Of a DNA stretch of 64,000 nucleotides, positions 43,465-52,217 are shown one piece after another. How positions within the stretch are numbered: position 1 is the stretch's first letter; every line of letters begins with the position of its first letter. The notes under the pieces are model-generated. The model saw only the letters and a program-made list of their open reading frames with translations. It searched no databases and was not told where the DNA came from. The position numbers and the translations under genes were made by a program. Source of the stretch: Bacteroidota bacterium (lineage in GTDB: Bacteria > Bacteroidota > Bacteroidia > UBA4408); assembly GCA_016721765.1 (NCBI GenBank), contig JADKHO010000002.1, positions 1,054,001-1,118,000 of the forward strand. The letters are read 5' to 3'.

Positions 43465-46400
43465 ATGAAAAAGCAAATACAACTTCTGGTGCTTTTAGTT
43501 ACTTTTCAAACTATCGTTCTAAAAGCTCAATCATTAATGGGATTAAATTTTGACGGGAATGATGATAAAGCAACCATTCAGTTTAATAGTCCAATTAACG
43601 CCATTACCATAGAAGGAATTTTTGATTGCACTTCTAGCCAATCTTATTCACTAGAACAAACTATTTTTCAAGAAGGTGATTCTATACATGGAATTCGAAT
43701 TTTTTTGAACGCAAATAATGGTTGGCTAAGAGCTTGCATTGATGGAAACATGACAACATGTTTTGCAAACTACGACTTTAGAGGTTCGGGTTGTCAGAGT
43801 TTTGCTTTAACATATAATAATACAACAAAACAATCAAGGTTCTTTTTATCTGGAACCTATACAAATGGGGACTATCTAGTTTCCTCATCGCCTTTCAATA
43901 ATTCTGGTAAAATCATATTAGGAAGTGGCGAGATGAGCACCAAATTTAAAGGCAATTTGAAATCATTTAGGCGTTGGAATCGAATATTAACTGACATTGA
44001 AATAGCATCCAATTATCAAGGCTTTACTAACTTAACTCAGACTAATCTAATTGGAAATTGGAGTTGCGAAGATGGAGCTGGTCAGACCTTTTTAGATTTA
44101 TCGGGCTCTGGAAATAGTGGTGTATTAGGGAGCACTAACCAAATTGAAGGATCAGACCCATCTTGGGCTGCAGGTTGCTCGGCTAATTTTTATTCTAATT
44201 CAAGTAATGGTTTGCAATTTGATGGAACAGATGACGAAGTTGTAATTAAAGCAGATAACTTTAACATTGGCGATTTTACTATTGAGATTATAATAAGCAA
44301 CACTGTATCACAATCATATAATTTCAGGCAGTTTTTTTATACTGAAGGATCTGTTCAAGATGGTGTTACAATGTTCGTTGATATCGATGGCAGGATTAGA
44401 GGATCAGTCGATGGAAATTATATAAATTTAATGTCAGGATTTGATGCACGTTCTGCTGGATGTATTAACTTAACGCTAACATACAATGCAACTGCAAAAT
44501 ATGCGCGATATTACATAAACGGTGTCTATCAAAACGGTGAATATTTCCAAGCTAATTGTTCTCCTATTAACACAAGCGGTAAAATTTTTCTCGGAAGTAG
44601 TGAAACTGGATCGCAATTATTCAAAGGAAATCTTAAGGAGATTCGAAGATGGACGCGAGTATTAACAGACAATGAAGTCATTGCAAATTATAACAATAAT
44701 ATAGTTAACCCAGTTCAAAGTAATCTAGAGGGGTATTGGCGTTGTGACAATCAAAATGGGCAGGTGTTTGGAGATTTATCAGGGCATGGCCATTATGCCA
44801 TTCGAGGGATTTCGCCCCAAGTAGAGATGAGCGATCCATCATTTTCAACATCGGCCTGCAATATATGTTCTTCGCAATCAGTAGTTACAATTAATTCTTC
44901 TTCCACTTTAATTTTGTGCCCTAGTTCTACTATAACACTCACTGCATCTGGTGGTTCAACCTATCGTTGGTATAAGGATTATACGCTGCTTCAAGGTTCT
45001 ACGAGCAATCAATTAGATATTAGTACAGCTGGAATTTATTTTGTTTCTGGATTATCATCATGTGGAACAAAAATATCTAACATTGTGACTGTTGTAAATT
45101 CTCCTCAATACCCTCAACCATTAAGTATAGTTGCTAGTGGTTCAACCATACTTTGCAATGGAAGTTCTGTTACATTAATCGCACCTTCATTGGCTAACAT
45201 GAATTATCAATGGTATTTAGGGACCTCAACTATAACAGGGGCAACTTCTAATTCAATTTTAGCTGTTCAACCTGGAAATTATTCAGTAAAAATGGACAAC
45301 CAATGCAGTGCGAGAGTTCAAAGTAACAGTATTCCGATAACAGTTAATCCTCTGCCTGATGCAACGCTTAATATTTCAGGAACAATTGACTATTGTTCAA
45401 ACTTTCTTCCTGTTCAAATATATCCAACGTCATACGGATCAAATTTCAAGTATCAATGGTATAAAAATGGAATCATCATTTCTGGTGAGATAAATAGAGT
45501 ATACACCGCATCTACAGCCGGTTCTTATACAGTTAAGGTCACGAGTCTTTCATTGCCTTATTGTGGCGAACAAACTAGTCTTGTTGCTGCTAAAATTAAT
45601 GTAACTCAAACGCCAAGTGCTCCACAAAGTATAAGTTACCCTGGGTTTATCAACAACTTTTATGGGGGGTGGGGTGCTTGTGGAACCATAGATTTTAATT
45701 GCACCCCAGTTACTAACGCTACTGATTACATTTGGTACGTAGTTCTACATGGAAGCTCTTCGAGTGGAGGAGCTACTATTATTTCCAAATCAGGTACTGG
45801 AGCTAAAATAAGTTTCCCTACTAATGTTGCTGCAAATACAAAGTATGACGTTATTGTTTATGCTAAAAATGCTAATTGTACTTCAACAACAGGTACTGTC
45901 ATTTTTATAAACGCTGGTCCAACAGTTTATTCAACTGTTGTCGGACCTAATCCAAAATGTCAAAATAAAAATGAAATCTATACAATTGGCCAAAGTAATA
46001 GTGCCAATCCGAATGCTAATCCTTTGACTGGTGTTAGCTATGTTTCATGGAGTGTATCCGGCGGCAATTCTCAAATATTATCCTATTCCGGAACAAAAAA
46101 TGAATCTGCTAAAATATATTCAACAACTCCATTTCTAATTACTGCAACATTGTCGGGTTGCGGCACATCGATAGCAAGTAGAAACATCAGTTCAAAAACT
46201 AAGTGTAGAACAACTGATGATACAAATGATGAGATTCTTGAGAGTGCAATAGAAGAGGAAATTTCAATATATCCAAACCCATTTAACAAGAACCTAAATA
46301 TTGAATTTATAAGTCAGTCGGATCAAATTGCCTTAATTTCACTTTTTGACCTAAGTGGAAGAAAAATTATTTCACAGGAATCTGTATTAAAAACAGGCAC

Positions 46401-46509
46401 AAACAACATCAAAATTATTGCAGATGATCTTGTCGATGGAATATATTTTTTAGAAATACATATTGGAAATAGGGTTAAACGCTTAAAATTAGTTTCCAAT
46501 GAATTTTAA
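43465..46509 (+). CDS. T9SS-secreted LamG/Ig-like protein
   Basis: ATG 43465 is chosen because it begins a signal peptide (MKKQIQLLVLLVTFQTIVLKA-Q); an in-frame ATG at 43369 would place 32 extra residues before it. The product has 1014 residues. Two concanavalin/LamG-like domains come first (about 22-235 and 245-470). Each has 'GLNFDGNDDKATI'/'GLQFDGTDDEVVI' at the start, 'KGNLKSFRRWNRILTDIEI' near the end and a closing 'NWSCEDGAGQTFLDLSGSGNSG'. These typically bind glycans or matrix proteins. Ig-like units and a PKD/SprB-like region (about 480-930) follow. The T9SS sorting domain is at about 940-1014 (ISIYPNPFNKNLNIEF...DGIYFLEIHIGNRVKRLKL). It lies downstream of the PAS-like/LuxR gene. Confidence 0.85.
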   Translation: MKKQIQLLVLLVTFQTIVLKAQSLMGLNFDGNDDKATIQFNSPINAITIEGIFDCTSSQSYSLEQTIFQEGDSIHGIRIFLNANNGWLRACIDGNMTTCFANYDFRGSGCQSFALTYNNTTKQSRFFLSGTYTNGDYLVSSSPFNNSGKIILGSGEMSTKFKGNLKSFRRWNRILTDIEIASNYQGFTNLTQTNLIGNWSCEDGAGQTFLDLSGSGNSGVLGSTNQIEGSDPSWAAGCSANFYSNSSNGLQFDGTDDEVVIKADNFNIGDFTIEIIISNTVSQSYNFRQFFYTEGSVQDGVTMFVDIDGRIRGSVDGNYINLMSGFDARSAGCINLTLTYNATAKYARYYINGVYQNGEYFQANCSPINTSGKIFLGSSETGSQLFKGNLKEIRRWTRVLTDNEVIANYNNNIVNPVQSNLEGYWRCDNQNGQVFGDLSGHGHYAIRGISPQVEMSDPSFSTSACNICSSQSVVTINSSSTLILCPSSTITLTASGGSTYRWYKDYTLLQGSTSNQLDISTAGIYFVSGLSSCGTKISNIVTVVNSPQYPQPLSIVASGSTILCNGSSVTLIAPSLANMNYQWYLGTSTITGATSNSILAVQPGNYSVKMDNQCSARVQSNSIPITVNPLPDATLNISGTIDYCSNFLPVQIYPTSYGSNFKYQWYKNGIIISGEINRVYTASTAGSYTVKVTSLSLPYCGEQTSLVAAKINVTQTPSAPQSISYPGFINNFYGGWGACGTIDFNCTPVTNATDYIWYVVLHGSSSSGGATIISKSGTGAKISFPTNVAANTKYDVIVYAKNANCTSTTGTVIFINAGPTVYSTVVGPNPKCQNKNEIYTIGQSNSANPNANPLTGVSYVSWSVSGGNSQILSYSGTKNESAKIYSTTPFLITATLSGCGTSIASRNISSKTKCRTTDDTNDEILESAIEEEISIYPNPFNKNLNIEFISQSDQIALISLFDLSGRKIISQESVLKTGTNNIKIIADDLVDGIYFLEIHIGNRVKRLKLVSNEF

Positions 46510-46621
46510 GTAATATTTATTTGAAGACCATATCATTTGTTTTTGTGGAAAAATAGTTGAAGCGATTACTCGAAATATTACCTTGTGTATTTTTGAAGTA
46601 GATTTTGAATTTTCCAAAAAG

Positions 46622-46650
46622 TGAAAGCCTTTAGTTTTACTAAGGGCTTT
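46622..46650 (+). terminator. probable terminator hairpin after the LamG gene
   Basis: An inverted repeat (AAAGCCTTTAG / CTAAGGGCTTT, one G-T wobble, loop TTTTA) lies about 115 bases after the stop and is followed by a short T-rich stretch. The stem is good but the T-tract is weak. Confidence 0.5.
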
Positions 46651-46745
46651 TATTCTATTAAGAGTTCATCATTCCTTCTAGTCTTTCACTATTAACTATA
46701 AAATGGACTTGTTCATGGAAAAGTTTGCAAAAATATCTATCCCCA

Positions 46746-47010
46746 CTCGCGCAAGTCTTTCTGACTTGTGCGCTAATGTAATCAAAACCCCCTCTCGCGC
46801 AAGTCTGCTGACTTGTGCGTTATTGTTATAAAATATTTCTTTGGCTAATACCAGGTACTCAATCCCCAATATTATTCCCTCTCGCCGAAGTCTGCTCAAA
46901 CGATTATGCGGGAGTTGAGAGATTTATTGATATTGAGTTTCCTAATTAGAACAATATATTCGTTGGAAAAAGAATTAAATAAACGCACAAGTCACAGCCT
47001 TGCGAGAGAA
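46746..47010. mobile_element. MITE/REP-like palindromic element B with multiplied left arm
   Basis: This belongs to the same family as 33971-34183. The left-arm motif CTCGCGCAAGTCT...GACTTGTGCG occurs at 46746-46780 and 46792-46825, with a degenerate copy from 46879. The body from 46897 (AACGATTATG...) and the right end (CACAAGTCAC...TTGCGAGAGAA, to 47010) match element A. Short frames read through it on both strands (for example 46899-46696) merely translate the repeat and are not genes. Confidence 0.65.
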
Positions 47011-47139
47011 GAGAGAAGTGCAATACAAACATTAATTTGGCGAAGTATAGATTCGAATTTGTTTACTAAATTTACCTGTGCTAGTCAAATCTTAACAGCA
47101 AATTAATAATGTAATTCATCAGTTAATTTACTTATACAA

Positions 47140-49500
47140 ATGAGCCAAAATATAAACAAAAGAAAAATCTCCTGCAGGATGATTTATGTTGCATTACCAA
47201 TTTTGCTTTTCTTTGCAACTATAGCAAATGCACAGTATTGCCCTCCAACCCAGGTTGGTGCTTGCTTTGGCTATCAAATTGAAGATTTTTCAATTGCCGG
47301 TACAACACTCACTAATTTAGGAACTGGATGTGCTGCACTCACGGGAACTGCTTATACTTTTTATCCGGCCACAGGCAACACTACAGCCAACTTGGAGATT
47401 GGACAGACTTATCAAGTGCTTTTGAAATGCTCTTATATGGCCAATGTATCCGTTTGGATTGATTATGATCATAACTACACATTCGATGCGAACGAATGGA
47501 CACTATTGGACGACACCACAATTGTGAACTTTCCCTCAATGGCCTCGATTACTATTCCAGCTCCAGCATTGACAGGCAATACACGTATGAGAATTAGAAG
47601 TAACTTTTTCTTGGATCCTAATGGGCCCTTGAATGCTTGCTCATCCTTTGATGGTGAAACGGAAGATTATACTGTTAACTTAATTCAGGGCTCCGGGTGC
47701 AGTGGAGTTCCGGTTGCAGGAGCAGTTTCAAATTTGAATGGACCGCTTTGTGCAGTGACAACTATCAATCTTAAACTCACAGGTTGCCCTTATGCACCCA
47801 GCTATAGCTACCAATGGGAATCTTCTCCCGATAATATCAACTGGTCTCTTTTGAGTGGTGCCAATTACATTGCCTATAATGGCAAACAAACAAACGATAC
47901 TTACTATCGCTGCGTGGTAAAGTGTGGGGCATTTAGTGATACAACCGCTGCTTTGCTTGTTCCAACGATTAACTTTGTGTATTGTTTCTGTAGTTCCGCA
48001 GCTAACGTTCAAACAGGCGGAGATATAGGCAATGTAAATTTTTTAACATTAAACAATGGAGTAGGGACACCTGCTGTAAACAATATGAATTCAGCAAAGA
48101 AATATACCGATTTTACAGGCTTGTCTCCAATCACCGTAACACAGGGGATAAGTAATCCGATGACCATTACCCAAATAACAAGTGGTTCAGTTACGACCCC
48201 TAGTTATATAGATGTTTATATTGACCATAATCACAATGCTATATTTGATTCCGATGAGCATTATGCATTTGGCAATACTACCAACGCAAATAATATATTG
48301 AGTAGGAATGTTGTGATTCCCTACACATCACTAACCGGTATTACAAAAATGCGTATTGTATTAATCGAAATAGTAAATGGAACTCAGTCGTCTTGTGGTA
48401 CTTATTTCAAAGGTGAAACAGAAGATTACCTCATCAACGTTCTTCAGGGTTCTGCTTGTATATCTCCTCCGCAAGCAGGAACCGCATATGCAGTTAATGC
48501 CGTTTTATGCACAGGTGATACGGCACAAGTTTCAATGTATGGATTTTCGAATGGTGTGGGGCAATCCTATCAATGGCAATCTTCTACCGATAATTTGAAT
48601 TGGATGAATATCAGTGGTACAAATGACACTATGTATTCCGCGCTAATTGCAGGCCCTGTTTATTATCACTGTGTCTTAACTTGTGGTGGAATCTCTTCAG
48701 TTTCAACAAGCATGCTAGTTCAGAATAATTCAGTATGCAGTTATTGCACTAACAATCTTGGTGGCGATGGATGTTTTATAAGCTCTAATATTGATAGGGT
48801 AAAGATATTGAATACTCCTTTTAATAATAATTCTGTTAATACATGCAATTTAGTCGGAGCTTCACCATACAATGTCTATACTGCCTACCCTTTAACAGTA
48901 TCTACAACTGCAACTTTATTAAGGACGCAAAGCTACACCATTGAAGTCTCTGTTGTACAAAATGGTTTGCCAATTTCGGCGTGGATAGATTATAATCAGG
49001 ATGGCCAGTTTTCGAATTCCGAATACATTTCAATTGACACAATGACTTCATTCAATTACAGTTCTGTAGTTTTTACAGTACCCGCAGGAATACCAATCGG
49101 AACCACACGAATGAGAGTAAGGTCAGGCCGTCCTCCATCTCCCCCATTTTTTTCGCCCAACTATGCTTGCACATTTTTCAACGTAGGTGAAACCGAAGAT
49201 TTTTTTGTAAGTATTGATTTTCCTACAAAATTACCTTCAGGTTATGAAGGGACTCAATTGAACATTTGGCCTAATCCTGCTTCAAAAGAACTAAAGATTT
49301 CGCTTCCAAATTCTGCAGTCAGAAATACACAAATCAAGTTATTAAACCTTGCAGGGCAAACAATTTTTGAGGAGCAAATCATTCAAAATTCAAACCTTAA
49401 GGAAAGTGTAATTGATGTGTCTCACATTATTAAGGGGATTTATTTTCTCCAAGTGATTTTGCAGGGCGAAATAATCAACCGAAAAATAATAATTGAATAA
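47140..49500 (+). CDS. T9SS-secreted protein with three GEVED domains
   Basis: The 786-residue protein has a signal peptide with a slightly long n-region (hydrophobic about 14-31, cleavage at ANA-Q). GEVED units end at GETEDYTVNLI (about 172), GETEDYLINVL (about 425) and GETEDFFVSID (about 684). They are separated by Ig-like 'YQWESSPDNINWSLL...YYRCVVKC' units. The T9SS domain spans about 705-786 (LNIWPNPASKELKISLPN...HIIKGIYFLQVILQ). Its layout matches the minus-strand gene ending at 34212 almost unit for unit, so the two are paralogues. It lies just after repeat element B. A surface role, probably adhesion, is inferred. Confidence 0.85.
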   Translation: MSQNINKRKISCRMIYVALPILLFFATIANAQYCPPTQVGACFGYQIEDFSIAGTTLTNLGTGCAALTGTAYTFYPATGNTTANLEIGQTYQVLLKCSYMANVSVWIDYDHNYTFDANEWTLLDDTTIVNFPSMASITIPAPALTGNTRMRIRSNFFLDPNGPLNACSSFDGETEDYTVNLIQGSGCSGVPVAGAVSNLNGPLCAVTTINLKLTGCPYAPSYSYQWESSPDNINWSLLSGANYIAYNGKQTNDTYYRCVVKCGAFSDTTAALLVPTINFVYCFCSSAANVQTGGDIGNVNFLTLNNGVGTPAVNNMNSAKKYTDFTGLSPITVTQGISNPMTITQITSGSVTTPSYIDVYIDHNHNAIFDSDEHYAFGNTTNANNILSRNVVIPYTSLTGITKMRIVLIEIVNGTQSSCGTYFKGETEDYLINVLQGSACISPPQAGTAYAVNAVLCTGDTAQVSMYGFSNGVGQSYQWQSSTDNLNWMNISGTNDTMYSALIAGPVYYHCVLTCGGISSVSTSMLVQNNSVCSYCTNNLGGDGCFISSNIDRVKILNTPFNNNSVNTCNLVGASPYNVYTAYPLTVSTTATLLRTQSYTIEVSVVQNGLPISAWIDYNQDGQFSNSEYISIDTMTSFNYSSVVFTVPAGIPIGTTRMRVRSGRPPSPPFFSPNYACTFFNVGETEDFFVSIDFPTKLPSGYEGTQLNIWPNPASKELKISLPNSAVRNTQIKLLNLAGQTIFEEQIIQNSNLKESVIDVSHIIKGIYFLQVILQGEIINRKIIIE

Positions 49501-50079
49501 TTTGATTATTTTTTATGACGATAACCTTAAAAAACTGAACATAAAAAGATACTTTTCCAATCTAAATTTTTCAATTTCTCATTGTCTGTTTTTTCTTGAA
49601 GTATGAACTAACTCTTGCACAGTTTACCAACTAATTTATTTAGAAAAACAATGGAAAAGTTAAATCTTTGAACGATGCAATCTTATGACTTAACAGGGAA
49701 TCCCAACTCGTGAAACTATACCAATAACAACAAAAAAGGAAGGATTCTTAAGAACTGCACCGGTCATATTTACTCGCACTCTTCGTCATTTAAAAACGAG
49801 GAGAGTAAAAGTTTGTGTTTGTAATGCAATAAACACAAGTTCTGATTTAAAAAATACATTTGGGTAATGAGCTGTTTATTTTAAATCATCCGTAACCGCT
49901 TAGCTTTGAATAACTCAAACGAGAAGTTTTGCTGGACAGTCTATAATGCGTTCCCTTTTTTCGCACATATCGTAAGCTTTATTCTTTAAAACACTGCACC
50001 AGCAGTATCCTTTTTAACTCAAAATGAAGCCCTTTGTAAAACGAATTGAAGAAAAATCAGGCAACCTAAGGGGAGGAAT
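49501..50079. other. intergenic region, nothing recognised
   Basis: About 580 bases lie between convergent genes, AT-rich with short inverted repeats only (for example CTCGCACTCTTCGTC / AACGAGGAGAG). No frame, RNA gene or convincing terminator is visible. Confidence 0.4.
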
Positions 50080-50484
50080 TCAAACATTAAAAGTTGCTAA
50101 AGACAAAGCAGAAGGTAAATTAGAGTAACTTGTATCATTATTACCTGAAAATTCTAGCCCCAAAAAAATATCATCCACCGAATTAAGTTCATCGGCTGGA
50201 ATGGTGTAACGCAAGGCGGTTTTAGCGCGGCTTTTATAAAGTTGTGTTGTAAATTCTACTAATGCGGCCTTAACAAAATCTTCCTGCTTTTTATTTTTTG
50301 AAGAATAATCTAATAACAAATTTTTATCGAAACCATCAACTTTTATATCTCTTAGAAGGGTTATTGAATCGAAAAGAAAATTGTTGACAAGGTAATCCAC
50401 TCTGTAATTAGGGTTTATATTGAAACTTTTTTCTATATAAGCAACAAATTGCTTTTTAGCATTTAAGATTATTTCGTTTGCCAT
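50080..50484 (-). CDS. small protein of unknown function, downstream of phosphoesterase
   Basis: This 134-residue soluble protein has no signal or membrane segment. The N-terminal half is helical (MANEIILNAKKQFVAYIEKSFNINPNYRVDYLVNNFL). The middle contains KKQEDFVKAALVEFTTQLYKSRAKTALRYTIP. No family was recognised. It lies 81 bases after the phosphoesterase gene on the same strand, so it may be the third gene of that operon or have its own promoter. Confidence 0.55.
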   Translation of the reverse strand: MANEIILNAKKQFVAYIEKSFNINPNYRVDYLVNNFLFDSITLLRDIKVDGFDKNLLLDYSSKNKKQEDFVKAALVEFTTQLYKSRAKTALRYTIPADELNSVDDIFLGLEFSGNNDTSYSNLPSALSLATFNV

Positions 50485-50565
50485 AACTCGTTAGTATAGA
50501 AATTAGTGATATCAAAAAATTGGGGAGTGCAAGTATAAGAATATTTTATAAAATTAACGCTCATT

Positions 50566-52215
50566 TTACTGCAAAATTGTGTCAAATACAATATTTAATT
50601 CGGTAAATTTATGTAATGCCGGAAAATTCACAAAAAATCTATGTTTAAAAGCTTGAAAAGTTATAAAACGACTTTGTTCATAAGATTCAAACGCATCTGT
50701 ATCTTCCTCATTTACTGTTCGCAACAGATCGTAAAAAGCAATAATTGGCAATTTTCCATCCGGTTCATTTTCAATTTTTTCAAGTATACGCTTAAAGAGG
50801 TGATTTTGTTTCAATTCTTCATAAGTTTCAGAAGCATGTATATGGGAAAAAAAATCGTCCAATTTATTCACTAAAATACAATAAACTTCATTGTTGAAGA
50901 GCAATTCCACGGGTTCAGTTAAGTCCAACCTTTTAATCTCCGGGTTGGGATTCATAAAAGCATTCTTCCTTTTATTTTTAAGTATTTTTATCAATTCCTC
51001 AATCGTTTTTGGAAAAAATGGAATTATAGGTTCAGCAAGGTTCTTATTCTTTACTTTTTTGGGGCTATTTTTTTGTCCAACAGCTGATGCAGAAACCTTT
51101 TTTAAATCTTTAAAATAGTAAACCGAATCCTCATCATTTTTCTTTTTCCAATGATATTCAAACGACACATTTTTGACAGTCTTTTTTTCCGCAAAAAATT
51201 TGTAGGAAGAATGACTTATCTCGGTGCTTTCAATATCCAAAATATTAAACCAATTATTAGGAAATATATCATCCGGGTTGTCTTTATCTGCGTCTTCATC
51301 AATAAAATGATAATCCATGAATATTCCATTATTAAAATGGAAACACTTATTCTGGAGAACTGAGGGCATCGATACCGGATTATGCACATGACCTGTAACT
51401 AATGCATCCGACATATTAATTAGGGTAGAAAAATCTCTTTTATAATTTTTATCATTATACAACTCATCCCATTTTAACCAAGAAGGAGGGTGATGAGCAA
51501 ATGTTATAACTTTAGTAGAAGGTTTATTTTCAAGCAAATCATTAACCTCAGTAAAATATGGAAAGTGGTCCAAAAAATAGGATTGTTTACCCTCTTGAGA
51601 TAGTGCGTCACCCAAAAGTGAAAATGCTTGATTTTTAATCTCTATGTTGCTTTTATCACTAATCCACTTTTCATAAAAGCCTTTTACAACTCCTGGGCCA
51701 AAAGAATACCAAGCGCTATTCAAAAGTAAAATAAGAACTTCTTCTTCCTCATTATAAACATAACCTGCATAATGTTTATCGCTAAATTTATACGAAAAGC
51801 TTAATGAAGCTGTTTTATTAATGTCCCTTTGAAAACATAAAAAGTAATTGGAGAATACCTTTTTAAATTCGTTAATATTTTTGTTTATTTCACTTTTAGG
51901 AATCTCAAATAAATCTAGTAAGGTTTTATCGCCTAATGCAGCCGAAAGGGAAGTCCAATCAACTTCATGATTACCGACAATACTAAAGATTGGGATTTCC
52001 TTTGGAATTACATTTCTAATCATTTCAGCGAATTCTTGATACTGAATTACAGAACCTGAAAATGATATATCTCCACCGATAACACACAAATCAATTTCCT
52101 TTTCCTCAATTAGCGATTCTATTTTGGATTTAAAAGCGGCAATATAATTTTTAATAAATCGATTATTATTATAACCTTCTTTATAATGAACATCTGAAAA
52201 AGTAAGGATTCTCAT
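50566..52215 (-). CDS. calcineurin-like metallophosphoesterase with C-terminal extension
   Basis: The 549-residue protein has the full metal-binding signature of the family: D8-x-H10 (FSDVH), D49 (GGDIS), N82-H83-E84 (GNHE), a HH pair near 240 (AHHPP) and GHVH near 275. It should hydrolyse phosphomono- or diesters with two metal ions. The catalytic part covers about 1-350. The remaining ~200 residues (including a Lys-rich linker about 370-395 and a helical end) have no named domain. There is no signal peptide, so it acts in the cytoplasm. It starts two bases after the 890-residue gene, so they are co-translated and probably form one pathway. The substrate is unknown; cleavage of nucleic acid or a nucleotide signal is possible. 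Confidence 0.85.
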   Translation of the reverse strand: MRILTFSDVHYKEGYNNNRFIKNYIAAFKSKIESLIEEKEIDLCVIGGDISFSGSVIQYQEFAEMIRNVIPKEIPIFSIVGNHEVDWTSLSAALGDKTLLDLFEIPKSEINKNINEFKKVFSNYFLCFQRDINKTASLSFSYKFSDKHYAGYVYNEEEEVLILLLNSAWYSFGPGVVKGFYEKWISDKSNIEIKNQAFSLLGDALSQEGKQSYFLDHFPYFTEVNDLLENKPSTKVITFAHHPPSWLKWDELYNDKNYKRDFSTLINMSDALVTGHVHNPVSMPSVLQNKCFHFNNGIFMDYHFIDEDADKDNPDDIFPNNWFNILDIESTEISHSSYKFFAEKKTVKNVSFEYHWKKKNDEDSVYYFKDLKKVSASAVGQKNSPKKVKNKNLAEPIIPFFPKTIEELIKILKNKRKNAFMNPNPEIKRLDLTEPVELLFNNEVYCILVNKLDDFFSHIHASETYEELKQNHLFKRILEKIENEPDGKLPIIAFYDLLRTVNEEDTDAFESYEQSRFITFQAFKHRFFVNFPALHKFTELNIVFDTILQ

Positions 52216-52217
52216 AT

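Noticed and set aside
46696..46899. Minus-strand frame reading repeated RLAREGV-like units
   Set aside because: It only translates the palindromic repeat arms of element B and has no independent coding evidence.
46746..47010. CRISPR-like array from the repeated arms
   Set aside because: There are only two to three copies with unequal spacing, an inverted end, and a second dispersed copy elsewhere. No cas genes are present.
46906..47106. 66-codon + strand frame inside element B
   Set aside because: It lies within the repeat body, and its counterpart in element A is not open, so it is not conserved as protein.
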